Part shown: piece by piece, positions 39,001-51,463 of the stretch
How positions within the stretch are numbered: the first letter of the stretch is position 1
Layout of the letters: each line of letters starts with the position of its first letter
Assembly (NCBI GenBank): GCA_030704615.1
Contig: CM060732.1
Location: forward strand, 43,503,053 to 43,567,052
Length of the DNA stretch: 64,000 bases
Direction: 5' to 3'
Origin: Takakia lepidozioides
Lineage: Eukaryota; Streptophyta; Takakiopsida; Takakiales; Takakiaceae
Notes under the pieces: model-generated
What the model saw: the letters and a program-made list of their open reading frames with translations, nothing else
Told to the model about the DNA's origin: nothing
Database searches by the model: none
Translations under genes and position numbers: made by a program

Positions 39001-40170
39001 GGGGAAAAATACAGCACTATGTAAAAAGTCAGACCCTAAAATAAAGCTTATTGCCAGTCTACCAATTTTGCAATACCACTCACCTGCAATCAGTCCCTTT
39101 CCACAACCACTTCCATCACTGACCTGGGTTAGTGATACTGCCAGGCCTTACCTTGTGGGCTTGACAGCGTCATAAAGAGCAGTTGGGTCAAATTCGCCCT
39201 GTAGCTTCTCACGGCCACTCTGCAGCTCCAACCCCTCATCTGCTTTCCCTTTGTCTCCAGAAACCTCTCCTGTACAGTCGGTCTGCTTTTGCAGCCACCC
39301 ATTTCTTCCAACCGTAGTAAGGGTTTCGGCAGCGAGCTCTGGCCTAAGCCATGCAATCACACTCTGAATTGCCTTGGTCCAGGTCGGCCTGGTATTACTC
39401 TCAAGCAGCAATTCACAGCTCTCAAATGTCTTTCTTGTTATAAATACACCTACCCTGCCTGACACACATCCCTCACTCCAGGGCCTTGACTGCAGCGTGA
39501 AATATGCCTGCTTGATCAAGTAGACTAGCCCAGACACTGCAGCATCTGGACAATCCAGTTGCCCTGACAAAAGCACTAGCGCAGGAGTTTCTTTGCCAGG
39601 ACCCACAATCTCCACTGTTACATCCTGTGTGCTAAGTTCTTGCCAACCGCCAATCCTGACCTTCCCTTCACCAGCCACTTGCAACCTCAACTGCAAACTC
39701 TTCCCAGCTGATGTATCCTCTGTGCACTTTGATGAAGCTGAAGTATTAACGAGACAGACCTCTGCAACCTCAAATCCACCCTCTTTGTCTAGCTCAGGGG
39801 CCAGAACCTCAGTGCATGCCACACTTGTACCAGGACCCACAACAGAACCTTTTCTCTTGCGGAGATCCTGCTGCTCCTTACCACTGCCTGCTTGACAATC
39901 AAACAAAGACGTTGCCAGAGCTGTTTGACATGTAGAATCACGAGATCACAAGCAGCCATCAAGGTGCACCTTGCTGAAATTCAATGAAACGCATACTGCA
40001 TGAAGGGCTTCGGTGCAAGAACTTGGTAGTTTCCCTCGAGGCAGTTTAACGCTAGCAGAAGACCATGTCAAATTACCTTCTAAGGCGTTCGGAATGTCGC
40101 TTGACAATTGGTCAGCATTGGAAACAACCTTGCCGCCCCTTGTAGGCCTTGCCTGTTTGCGCCTTGCCAT
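27067..40170 (-). CDS. SHPRH: SHPRH-type SNF2 / PHD / RING E3 ubiquitin ligase
   Basis: Coding exons (high to low): 40170-39152, 38845-38567, 38166-38015, 37740-37423, 37270-37018, 36603-36358, 36065-35810, 35488-34793, 34468-34256, 34189-34076, 33943-33641, 32166-31964, 31855-31639, 31243-31043, 30826-30719, 30402-30145, 29530-29293, 29081-28861, 28598-28447, 28070-27788, 27351-27067; 2005 codons, phases consistent. Start MARRKQARPTR matches plant SHPRH. Landmarks: LRPYQRRAAFWMVQRE; Walker A DEMGLGKT (~484); PHD finger (~530-637) inserted within the SNF2 domain; DEAQ box (~775); SGTPIQRG; RING CPVCHEKL...CPTCRH (~1671-1727); helicase-C ANGLNLVEAQH and RVHRIGQ. Animal SHPRH polyubiquitinates PCNA in DNA-damage tolerance; a nuclear role is inferred here. 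Oddities: in-frame TGA at 39948-39946 (codon 75) and a GC-AG intron after 34793. Length exceeds the roughly 1,700 aa I expect for angiosperms. Confidence 0.9.
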
Positions 40171-42471
40171 CCGACAGCAGCTGCCTGAACCCAGCAAATT
40201 CTTTGCGCTACTGTGAGGTGCGACAAATCGACTTTGGGAACTACTCTGGAATGCTGAGTTCAGGTGTGGTTGCATGGCCTTGGGACACAAGGAAACTGAC
40301 GAGGAGATAAATTTCTATGAAATGCTTGAAACATCTGAAATTGGGTTCAGATTGGCATAATCATGTTGGAATGTCTGTGCTCGATAAATAAACCTAAAAA
40401 TCTCGTTATTCCCAAGACACTGTCCCAAAAGCTACATAGAATCCCGTCACTGTCGCCCCAAAATTGACCCGTGCGGCAACACACAATGGAATTCACACGC
40501 GTTTTCAGTTTCATATACCATGCTGCTACGCTCCATCTCTCGGACCGGCCCCGAATTCAATTGCACTAAGACTACAGACATATGCGCATCCACATTCACC
40601 GAACAACGTCAAGAGAATCCAGCGAATTACAGCTCCAGAATTCAAGCACACAATTTGATTCAAACCCATTAAGGAATTACCTGGAACTCGCACCGGGGAT
40701 TGTACCTGACAATAAAGTTGAAACTTAGTTAGAGAGTCAACAATTTTCTTCTCCGCTGTGCCACCTGAACATGACCCATATCTCCTTCAATCAACCAAAT
40801 CGCCCACACGCATGGTTGCTGTCGATTCCAGCACACGATCCACAGAAAAAGCTCCTCATAAGAAAACGTGAGGTTTGGGAAAGGAGACATGCCGCCAGTG
40901 TGTTTAAAGCCCAGAGTCTTCTTAATCTAAGCCCTCCATCGAGGAGGATTTTGACGGCTCAAAACAAATCGAAAATGAAAGATCTAACGATTCTCTATCT
41001 TTAGAGCTCGTTATGAATTTTGTGCAGGGACCTTTATTCCGGAGTGGCTAAAAAAACAATTCTTTGAATTACTTTCAGAAAGGTAATACCTAGTACTACT
41101 TTGAGCAGTTTCCTCATGTATACACATGGACACTTTTCCTTCACGTTAGGCATCCATGCTTTATAAGCAGACCTACCAAATACTTAGCGAGACATTTGTT
41201 TTGTTTTGTTTTGTAGCGTCGTTGACATCTCCCAAACCGCGGAGCCCCGGCCCTGGTGCTTGGTGCAGTTGGAAAGTGGGCATTCCTGGAGCAGTGATTG
41301 GCCCTTATATGGGAGATTTGGAATTTCAAGTACTATTCGCAAAAAATAGCAAAATGGATATATCAATATATTAACCATCTATAGAGAATATGAAATCACG
41401 AGCCACTGAAAATGCACAAATGCTGCTTCAAATGCTAGAACGTGAGCCTGGCGGCATGAGTATGTGAGCCCAGCAAGGGTCACGTCTCTTCCATGTTGTG
41501 TCACAAACACTGTCAGGATTGGGGTTTATTGTTTTGGGTATTTTGTTGAGGGGTCAAGGTCGACCATATGTTATGTACATATATATATATAGCTGAGAAA
41601 TGGGAGGCAAGCTTTTAAAGATGCTAGTAGACAAGTGACATTAACATTAGAGTGGGTCATGTGGGGTGCGTCAACGCATGCTTTGCTGCGGCAATCTCGT
41701 ACCACAATCAGAAAATACATGGGCCTCTTTGAAATGGTGTGATCAACGCCATTCTACCTAACCCCATTTCTAGATGTAGAGCCTACATGAGAGAGATTTT
41801 ATTTTTATTTTTTATTTTTTCGGTTGGTTGGAAAAATGGTGTACGTCAACGCACACCATTTTGTTGACGCACACCTTGGTCGAATATGCAAGAATGCTTC
41901 ATGCTCGGCTGATAGGTACATTGTAAGTTCCGCATCTGGGATATGGTCGGGTGTACACAATCATGATATCCACATCTGTTTTGTAGGAGAAGGCCTACGC
42001 ATTACAGTTTCCCCGATTGTTTTAGCACATTGTCGACTAGTCTAGGAAAAATAGAGAAGTTTGTTCCATGTAAGCATTTGTATTTATTGCGGTTCAGTGT
42101 TTCTCCTCTATGTAATTGAAACAAGGGGTGGATGCAAATGCGCCACTACTCGTATTGTATGTCTGAAAAATGAATATTTCTTTGCTATGTTTTAATATGA
42201 AGACATTTTTCTGAAGAGATATGTGTTAAAGTATGTGAGGCTTGGTGCGATATATGGATTGAGTTACAACAGAAAAGTGACGCTACACAACCGAGTTCAG
42301 TGTTGGAACGATGCAATTATTTGGGAATAAGATAGTCACAACCATATTTATGGGTGTAATGCACTCTTCTTACTGTGTTGGTTTCATTGAAAAAAGCAAC
42401 AGAATTCACCAATATAGATTGAACATTTCACGGTTATAGGCTCTTTCTGCCGCCACATGCTAGGTACGCTC
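40171..42471. other. SHPRH upstream region and intergenic DNA
   Basis: The part adjoining 40170 should hold the SHPRH 5' leader and promoter; the minus frame stays open to 40290 but the upstream Met lacks family similarity. Around 42430 is a short copy of the CACGGTTATAGGCTC word that recurs at 47.7, 50.1 and (inverted) 57.8 kb. No gene was recognised. Confidence 0.4.
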
Positions 42472-43759
42472 CAGTGTTGGACTGGTATATAGCAGTGTTG
42501 GGCGGTTACCCGCCGGGACCCAGGTTAACCGGAACCGGGCCCATTCCTACAGAACTTGACCCGGAACCTGCCAATGGGGATCGGCGCAGAACCGAACCGG
42601 CGGTTCCTACTGGGTGTGAGAACCGGGGCGAAGGGGGATAAAAACTGGTTCGGTTCTTGACCCCTTGGTGGGGCTGGTGGGCCCGGGGAAAAACTTATTT
42701 AATGCTCTCAAGCTCATGAGATACTGGGTTCAATGCTTGAAGGCCATGAGATTCTATGTTCAATGCTTCAGCGCCATGAGATCTTAGGTTCAATCTCCAG
42801 CTCCATGATATCCTGGCTAAGTTCATTAATAAAATGTTTGAAGATGCCAATACTTGCCAGGTTGCTGAATAGTACTTTCAACCCATAAAATTTTACCCAT
42901 TTTCTTCTACCAGTTTATTCAGAGTATTTTTGTTTGTTTCTTTTGTGTTTAGTGAAAACTAACAAAATCGTTGGATTTTAGTTCAAATATGTGAATACAC
43001 TGCTATTTAATCTACCGGACTGATAAAATATTTTAAATCTAATTAAATTAAACAAATATATTTTTAAAATAAAACCGGAACGTAACCGGAACCGATGGTT
43101 TTTATTAGCAACTAACCGGTAATCGGAACCGCCCCCATGTTTAAAAATTGGATCCGGAACCGGCTCAATAAAAAAAAAAACCGGAACCGGATCCGGAATC
43201 GTCTCTTGAAATAATTGTGGAACCGGAACCGAAGGCTCCTTCACAAATGCAAGAACCGCCCAACACTGGTATATAGGTGAAGGACTGGTATATAATACTG
43301 GTATATGCACTGGTATTAGACACCAGACCAGTCTAGTATCATTTGGGAGAGTAACTTGGTCATATACCAGACCAGGCTGGTATCAGTTCTTTCATACCAG
43401 CCACAATACCAGTACTCCCCCACCTTCTTCCTAATTTACTCCGGTATGTATACTGAAGTAATTTATGTGTACATCTGCATATATATATGTATTTAAGTAT
43501 ATTATTATTTTATGTATATTTTATTTGTTTTCACTTGATACTTGCCATTTGACACATTTGTAACTCAAGATGGCTTTGGAATAATACCAGAGTTGATATC
43601 TCATACCGGCTGGTATTGTGGTCATGATACTCATATTCATACTATTATGTGGAAAAAAATACATCCACCATTATATAGACCAGACCGGTATGAAAGTTTT
43701 GTGATGCATCTGGTACCAGGACCAGTCTATGTGAAAAACTTGATACCAGTCCAACACTG
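42472..43759 (+). mobile_element. hAT-type MITE family A, copy 2, complete
   Basis: Ends are perfect 17-bp inverted repeats, CAGTGTTGGACTGGTAT at 42472 and its reverse complement ending at 43759. They are flanked by a perfect 8-bp direct repeat GTACGCTC (42464-42471 and 43760-43767). CAG...CTG termini plus 8-bp target duplications define hAT elements. Without the nested 776-bp insertion and its 8-bp duplication the element is 504 bp with no transposase frame, so it is non-autonomous. The body is studded with CTGGTAT/ATACCAG words, likely transposase-binding repeats. It is over 90% similar by eye to the copy at 58.9 kb. Confidence 0.93.
42493..43268 (+). mobile_element. hAT-type MITE family B, nested in family A
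   Basis: 776 bp bounded by perfect 15-bp inverted repeats CAGTGTTGGGCGGTT and flanked by a perfect 8-bp duplication GTATATAG (42485-42492 and 43269-43276). It sits 21 bases inside the left end of the family A copy and is therefore younger. GGAACCGG/CCGGTTCC-type motifs cluster under both ends (42530-42660 and 43076-43235). The centre is AT-rich and there is no transposase frame. Its first nine bases, CAGTGTTGG, equal those of family A, suggesting a common transposase. Confidence 0.93.
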
Positions 43760-43767
43760 GTACGCTC

Positions 43768-46700
43768 ATGCAGACGTGGCGTGACCCTACAGTCACACCA
43801 CGTCATGATGCTTGAGCGTGGGCTCACACGCTCAAGCCGTAGCGTCGATGAGTTGCCACTGTGGTAAACTAACATCTTCTAAAATAACTCACTTTCTTTT
43901 GCTCATTTATTTGCCTCCCGAATGAAACGTAAATTATGGTGTCTCTCCACCCCAAACGGTTACTACGGAAGGTGGACACCTTTGTGACACCAATCGGTGG
44001 ATTGAACCCACAATGTATGTGCCCATTACAAGTTGGTTGTTTCATTTGCTAAACTTTAAAAAAAGGTTTGTACATTCAGCACATAGGCTTAGTTGATCCC
44101 ACTCCTTGAACCTAAGCAGATTACCTTCACAACTCATATTAATGTAATGGTTGAAGTTATGTAGTCTAAACTGTTGCCTAAATTTGTGCCTAAAAAGTTT
44201 TCAGCTGGGTAACATGGGCCGTGGTTTCCATAAGATAAATGAACTTACATGGTTTTAGTAGGAAAAACAAACACCATTATGTATATGACCACATCCATTT
44301 GTATCTCCTTAGTCTTCTTCATGCTGAATACTCTAGGTCTTAATAGCTGCCGTTTTATTACTTGTCTATAAAAATAAATTTAAATTCTTAAAAAAAACAC
44401 TAAAATACTAAGTTCTTTTAAGTTGGACGTTCCAAAGTGAGCTTGGTGACAATGGAAGAGCATCCTACCGGGGCCCACTCTCAGCCACAGAAGCGGCAAA
44501 ATTCCGTGTTAGAGAGAAAAACCACAAAAACCATGCCCCACCGGTGCACGCTACAACACCCGGTAAGGTTCCGTGCACTCCAAATTGTCTACGGACCCCA
44601 AACCTTGCCGTGTCCTTCCGGGCCTGGTATGTCTCACGCAAGTCAACGTCAGACACACGTGGAGTCAAGCGAGCATCCCACACGTGAGACGTTGGCGAAC
44701 GAGAGGTTGAGCGGGAGTTTGGCGGGAGGTTTGTCGTGCCAACGGTGGGGAGCATAGATTATGCCGCTAATCACAGTAGGGAAATCGCGACTCAGAAGGA
44801 GTGTCAAGGGCTGTATCTCGTTCACGTAATTTTACTAGCTAATTATGTACTGGAGAACAGCGAAGTCTGCCTGTATTTCTCTTCTTAGATATTTGTGCTT
44901 CTGATAGAGAGTGCGTAGTAAGGACTAGGATTAAATCCATTGTATATTTTCGAGTTAGATCAATAATGAACGATCGTCAGATTTGTCTGTGAATGGACTA
45001 GCGAACAATTTCAATTCACTGAGCTACCAGAGGAGTGCGTTAGAGTGCGTTGAGACTATACTGTTTCATGGTTTAAATCAAGACTTGTAAGTCCCTCCTG
45101 TCAAGGTTGTCTTCAGTGCATATGGATTAATAGACCATTCATATTGTACTAGACAGATCTGGAAACCTATGAACAATAACGTGTCTCTTGAACCAGGACC
45201 ATGTAGAGAATTGTATGGATTTATCTCAACTTGCTCTTGCAACGGGTTCGTTCATGTTAGAATGGCTCAGAAGTATATGTCCAGTCTGTCTGTTCCCGTT
45301 TTTCATCCAACATCATATATCACACACAAGATGATATAAATCAAACATGAAATTCAATACTTTTTAGATGACAAAATGGATTGACAAACCATTACAGCAA
45401 ACGAAATAAGAATTGAAAGTCTATTCACAATTTTATGGATTATTTTTCACAATAGAGTCAAGATGTTCATGCAGATGTCTAGGTAGATCATCTTCCATGT
45501 GCACAACTTAAACATTGTAATTTTTATACACCACCCACACCTTCCCCACAAAGACCTTCCAGCCAATACGGACATTTTTAAGACCTGTTTCAACTAGAGA
45601 CGCCAGAATCCATCGTGTTTCCAGGCCACGCTGAGGATTCTCAGTCTGACGCCTTGACCTTTTGGTTGGACTTCGCAATCCTGCATCATCACGAGGTGCC
45701 AAGCTACATTGTTAATTTCCTGCAACAATCCTGATGGCAACGTGCTTCATCTACTGACAGCTCTATTGTCACAACAACGTGTCACAGAACCTCAATTTGT
45801 CAATTATTACAAAACCTACGAAAGATGACTGAGGACTGAACAAATCAACAAAAAATCAGCATTCAACTACAAAACTAAAATAGAGATTGGTCTATTGATC
45901 AGACAACCTCCACTATCAAATTGGAATTAGCAATGACAACCGATGGTCAATGTAGCTCCAGCAGTAGGATGAGACACATGGCACCAAATCAACAAAGACA
46001 ATGACTAATGTGGATGCTACCAGTAAAGCTCAAATATACTGCCCCGGTGCATATAATTGCATCCAAATCTTGATACATCACTTCACTTTTTCAATGCTTC
46101 CATAAACGTATCGCAAAAAAAGATTTTATGGAAGGACCAAAGGAAGGTAAGAACTCCATGTACCTTTTGAAGAAAGAGGGCCTCCACATTTGTCTGGTCA
46201 TGGTGCTGGCGCACAAAAAATGATGAGCAAGTCTGGACATGCTAGGTTAGGGCATGATGTCTTCAATTATCCATGTAGCTATCTAGTAAGGCTCCAAAGA
46301 GAAAGACAAACCAACAACTAGAACAAATAGCTGTTGATATCACCATGATAAGATGTCATGATCTAATAACTCATTGATGGCGTATCTATGGCTTAATGCT
46401 ACACCAGAAGCTGGAAAGAAGGCAGAGAGGTGAACTGGTGTTTCATAAATAAACGTTCCAAAACATGCGATTTGTTCCGACAAAGAAGATCCACTGCTAC
46501 AGGAGCTACTGTTCAAAACGAAGGCAAAACTGTCTACAAAGACGCTAGCCCTGCTCTTCAGTCTGTTGTGAAGCACACAAGGGGGAGATGCTTGTAGACT
46601 ATATTCTGTAGCCGCAACCTCCGCATAAGATGGCAAATAAAAATTTGTTGGAGGACTTGGGAAAAAATCCGGGTTGGCAAAGAAAAGTAGAAACCGTGGT

Positions 46701-46944
46701 GTCCTGGGACTCCTGCATTCATACACCAATGAGCAAACTTCGTATATAGTCCGCATGCCAAACGAGTGCACCAAAGATGAATATGAAAACGATGCGTCCT
46801 GGGGTCAACAATCATCCTGGGGTGAACCAATGAGCAAATTTCTGGTCGCCTGGAAGAAGGACATGACAACGGATCATAAGTTATGTAGTCCGAGCAATTT
46901 GTCGATGCCATTCATCCCAAATAGCACACCAGAAGACCAGCCAG
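43768..46944. other. Gene-free stretch with a GC-rich ACGTG island
   Basis: No supported gene. From 44440 to 44760 composition turns GC-rich and two ACACGTG/CACACGTG words (near 44656 and 44680) resemble G-box/ABRE sites, so a promoter is possible, but no downstream exon was found. A minus-strand open segment at 45508-45690 is bounded by plausible acceptor and donor sites but encodes nothing recognisable. Confidence 0.35.
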
Positions 46945-47452
46945 ATTAAGATGTTGTTGACGACACTTTAATCTGACACATTCGGGGAATTTTTAATTTT
47001 TTTAATTTTTTTGGTCTGTTGGGTGCAATTCTCATGTTCGGACAGGGCAGTGAATTAAGGTATCGTTGATGATACCTTAGTCCCCAGCCCCTGCACACAC
47101 ATGCTTATCGCTAAGGCATGTGTTCCCTCTTCAATAACATCTAATTTGTCACTTTTCGGGGATTGTTTTTTTTTTTTTTTCCTGTTGGGTTCAATTCTCA
47201 GGTTGGCACAGGGCTGGGAATTAAGATGTCGTTGACGACACCTTAATCTGCAGTCCCTCCACACACTCACTTACCGGTAATGCATGTGCTCCCTGAGTTG
47301 AAATGTCATGTGCCCCTGTTCGGAATTGAGTTATTGTTGAGGGCACCTTTAGCCGCTTCCCTGCACAAAAATGAACCCCCCCATGGTTTTATCATGGGCT
47401 GACATGTGTTGAGATGGGCTGCAAATTAAGCTGTCGTTGACGACAACGTAAT
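46945..47452. repeat. Diverged tandem array of hairpin-bearing units
   Basis: Five units each carry a near-perfect palindrome at about 46945, 47055, 47220, 47323 and 47425, for example TTAAGATGTCGTTGACGACA and the 9-bp-armed TAAGGTATC/GATACCTTA. Flanks also repeat (GGG-AATT before, C-CTGCACACA after, then a T-rich run). Spacing alternates near 103-110 and 165 bases. Confidence 0.75.
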
Positions 47453-47479
47453 GCCTTCTTCGCTGCACATACTCATCCC

Positions 47480-47835
47480 TGATGATACATGTTGTTGCAG
47501 TCATCCATGGTTTACTCGTCTGGGCAATTTTTCATCCGATAATCATCCAGCGTTCATCCATTCCCGTTTGCATTCATCCCACATACATTCAACCGAAACC
47601 TTTTTCATCGCATTTTCGTGCCACATTGTCGTCATGGAGCATGTCTGTCTTCGATCCGATCGAACGGACACTGCGTCCTTGTAGTGGAGTTTGCGTCCAC
47701 GGCTATAGGCCCACTTGTTTCCTCGGTTTTGGGGTCCACATCAGTAATCTGCTCATGCTTTCAATCTGCTCACGCATCAGGGAATCTGCTCACGGGTTCT
47801 GCTCACGGCTTACCTGCCCTCGTATATGAGGTCTA
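47480..47835 (+). repeat. TCATCC / CTGCTCACG repeat element, copy 1
   Basis: The left half is rich in TCATCC words (47500-47600, beginning CAGTCATCCATGGTT). The right half carries GTCCACGGCTATAGGCCC followed by four CTGCTCA[CT]G units (47750-47815). The whole block recurs in reverse complement at 57735-58035, and its right half recurs at 50097-50215 in the same orientation. No open frame accounts for it. Confidence 0.75.
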
Positions 47836-49377
47836 GAATAAGGATGCAATTTGTGGTCTATAGCAAATGTATGTACCTCGCATTGCCCCCCTTTTGCGCA
47901 CTCTAAAGCACAACTGACATGAATCGGCGTGGATTATCTTGTTGCAGGCACTGTTCATCACTCTGAGACTACTACTTATGGTTTTGGTTTGTATGCTAGA
48001 AAAAGTGAGGCATCGTTGTTGTTACCGACCCAAACCAGCTTGATGTGAGGAGATTAATGGAGGAGAGCATAGTTTCTGGTAATTCAATCAATGTTGAGGC
48101 CGCCCAACTTAAGATGAGTAATATAGTTGGCACCTCCAAACAGAGTACTCTGATCTATATTGTCATGTATCCTCTAGGGCCATCCCAGCTACAAGGGATA
48201 GAACAGCTGGAAAGAGACTTTTAAGACAGATTCATTTTTTCCGTTGTGCATGCACTGACAAAAAGGTCGTTTCATCATGGTTCTTTTCATGCAAGAGATC
48301 AAATAGATGCCTTGGATGGATTGAAGGGTGATGATGGTGTGTAGGACTGAAGTTTGACCTGTGTAGGAGTCATTCCAATTAGGCAAAAGGGAAGTTGCAA
48401 GCCCAATTTATAGAGCTTGAGATTGAGAGTATGCAGTGTAGTTCCTATTATTCCAGTGCCAGGAAGTCTTGATTGAGGAGAAAATTCCTAGTGTGATCTC
48501 TGAAGCCATGGGCCTCCTTAAGTCTCAATTGTGGGTTTAAATCGACTTTGAACCAGTAATGGCCTTGGAACTTTTACGGAGGCCAATCAACCCGAGCTCA
48601 GCCCCGATTCCATCCAAGCCCACAGGTGCAAGTTGTGGGCTCAGACAGCTAGGCATGAGTATTACTAAGGGCTCGCACTTAAATGATGAAAGTGGTGTAG
48701 TCTAAATTTATTCTCATGTGCAACGTTGCCACCCAATGTCCAAAGCTTGTCTCGCTGTGCAATATTGAATAATCTTAATTCTAGAGAGGGTAATAATGTT
48801 GTTGATATTCGTGGTTTCGTAGGCCTATTGGGTGACATTTGAGAGTTAGTAAGTGCAACATTATGTAATTGGGCTAATCCAGACAAACTCAAAGTGTGTG
48901 AATTGAGTTTCAAATTAGTCGATTGGGGCTACGACCTTCATAATCACGTAGGTCATAAGGTTACAACTATGTGATAGATACTGATTATATTGCTTGCTAA
49001 TTAGTTAGCATAAAGAAGTCTAGCTCTAATTTCTAATACCTGTTGGGCTGTAGCCTAGAATAACCGGGTACTACTTTTCTCGTGTCCATTTCCATTACAA
49101 TGATAAAGTCTTAATGAGATTATTGATCTAGTGGATCCATTCCTAACGTTAGTTTATGTAGAATATGTCAAAGAGAGTCTGGCCAATATACTTGTGCGAC
49201 ATCGCCTCAATTGATCTAATCATTGACTAAAAAAAAACTTGGTTCTAGATTATAATAGCTACCAAAAGATGATAGCCAGACACGAGAACAATGGCTTAGA
49301 CCATCCCCACCGGTGGCACAGTACACGGGTACATCAAGTGCCTTTTATTGAGGCATGTGCAGAGCGTGTAAGAAGAT
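47836..49377. other. Intergenic, nothing recognised
   Basis: No exon, terminal repeat or RNA gene was recognised. Confidence 0.35.
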
Positions 49378-49700
49378 GGGTGGGAAAATGTATCCATCCT
49401 TGCAATGGCTAGATGAACAAATGATGCTTGCATCTAGCAGCCCTCGCAATGACATGGTTTTTTTTTTTTTGGAAGGGGTGTGTCCATTGTTGATGGCTGG
49501 AGAAGCAAATGATGTTTGTGTTGGCGCAAGCATCTCCCAACCCTTGCAATGACGAGATTTTTATTTTATTTTATTTTGAAGGGGGTGTACATATTCTTTA
49601 TTTTTTATTTTTTTTGGAAGATAGGTGTCCATTTGCGCAATGGCTGGAGGAGCAAATGATGCTTGCGTTCCTAGCCCTCACAATGATGAACCCTTATTTG
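49378..49700 (+). repeat. Diverged tandem triplication, unit about 105-130 bp
   Basis: Three successive copies share GTCCAT..TTGCAATGGCTGGA-GA-CAAATGATG, then a variable GC-bearing part with CCCTCGCAATGA, then a T-rich run. Copies begin near 49385, 49482 and 49623. Confidence 0.75.
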
Positions 49701-50096
49701 TGCTCTATTAGCAATGATGGAAAAGTTTTGAATTCCAATCAGTTGTAACTTCTAGGGGTTTTTGTCTTCTCAATGTTTTGTTAGCACACCTATCATGTGA
49801 TCATGATTACAGCCCGGGTACCAAATTTTGTTCTTGCACCCTTCCAGCCAAAGTGAGAGCAACATGATAACTGGAGACAACATAATATTTGTTATGTTAG
49901 GGACGTCTGCCCGATGTATAACAAATTCCATGTGGCATTTGAAAAATGTTCACCTCCCTCAATGGGAATCACATATTCAGCTTGCCTTACTGTTCGGTAT
50001 ATGAAGCCAATAATACTAAAGGACTATCCCATTTCAGTTTCTATTCTGTTGTGTTTGGCCCCATTTCACATTACCATTTCGGAAGTCTTTCCCTCC

Positions 50097-50215
50097 ACGG
50101 TAATAGACCCATGTTATCCACAGTTATAGGCTCTCTTTCAAGATTCTGCTCACGCTTACAATCTGCTCACACTTAGCGTGCTCACATGAGCTGCTCACGG
50201 CGTAGCTTCTCTCGA
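50097..50215 (+). repeat. CTGCTCACG repeat element, copy 2 (right half)
   Basis: CCACAGTTATAGGCTCTC followed by a series of CTGCTCAC units, homologous to the right half of the element at 47.5-47.8 kb and to the inverted copy at 57.8 kb. Confidence 0.65.
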
Positions 50216-51463
50216 GTGCGCACCTGCCAAAATAGAGCCATAAATGGTTGACCACCGGTACAACATACGACACCATACACAACCATGTTGCTCCAGTGAC
50301 CACAAGCACACTGACCGAACAGCTTGGCCATATGACAGCGACTGCTAAGCAGAATCCCAGTGTAACGGTCATCTATCCCAGATGTCGTACTGTTACATTT
50401 TTGGGCTTGTTTTTTGGAATCCAACCATCAATTGTGTGCCTTAACAGAAACTCGATAGTGGGGTTTGCAACAGTCAAGTAACCTGCAGCACAAAATGGAA
50501 GTCAAACCTAGAACCATGTTTGCAACATTGTGAAACTTGACTCCATTCTTAGTACAACGACTGTGACCCAGTGGGAAGAAGTTCTCAGCATATCTTGTTG
50601 CAGGCAAAGCAACTACATGTTTGAAGACGAAGGGAAACCACCTACAAGCCATGGACAAATTGAGAATGCCTTGGGCTACACCGCCCCCAAGCCATTGGTT
50701 CACCAATATGTTCTGCTCTATAAACTTGCTCTAATATGCGACTCCAAAAAAACTGATGGCACCATAGATGAGAAATGCATTTACAACCTTATTAAACTAT
50801 CTTCTGAGATAACGTATGGGATACCCTTCTTCTCTAGTCAGTAATTTTAAAAGAGAACCAGTTCAAATAGTTTGAGTACAATATGAGCAAAGATGACTAG
50901 GAACAAGCTAAGGAAAAATGATATCATAGCAATTTGATAATCGCCTTACATCCGCACGCAAGTACTAGTATAGTAGATGTCAGTACATAAGCACAGGACG
51001 GGATGACAATAGGAGGACTGATTGAAAAACTACCTAGCACCACGAAGCGAGTAGACCAAGAGGTAAGCTTGACGCCAACCCTTCCCTCAGGCATTTCCAG
51101 AAGTAGCGGCATCACAATGGGCTGAATGTAGAATGCAAACCCCAATTATAATATTGCATGTGTCACATTCCCTTTGCCAAACATTGTGTGATTTTAGGCC
51201 TATGAAACATCATGCTTTAGAAAAATGATGGAGCCTCAACTACACTAACAACAAGTGGCCACATATGTGATATGGTAGGCTCTACAGGGTGGGCATGAGA
51301 TATACCTGCATGACCTTCGTATCATTTATTACAAATTGTCGGACACGTGAATACCCGCACTCTTTCTCAATCACTCGAGAGATTTTCCAGCTATGTGAAC
51401 AAGCTGCATACAATATAACTACCCAACACAACCTCACAATCCTCACGCATACACGAAACTATT
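50216..51463. other. Intergenic upstream of the helicase relic
   Basis: No Rep-type nuclease motif or Walker A of a helicase was found here, though they would be expected upstream of the PIF1 piece in an intact Helentron. Nothing else was recognised. Confidence 0.35.

Noticed and set aside
44437-44757. Opposed frames of about 100 codons in GC-rich DNA
   Set aside because: Both strands are open because of base composition; no domain. Kept only as a possible promoter island because of two ACGTG words.
45508-45702. Exon-like minus-strand segment bounded by plausible splice sites
   Set aside because: No neighbouring exons and no convincing family match.
46340-46949. Frames on both strands up to 144 codons
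   Set aside because: Overlapping, no domain, and adjacent to repeats.
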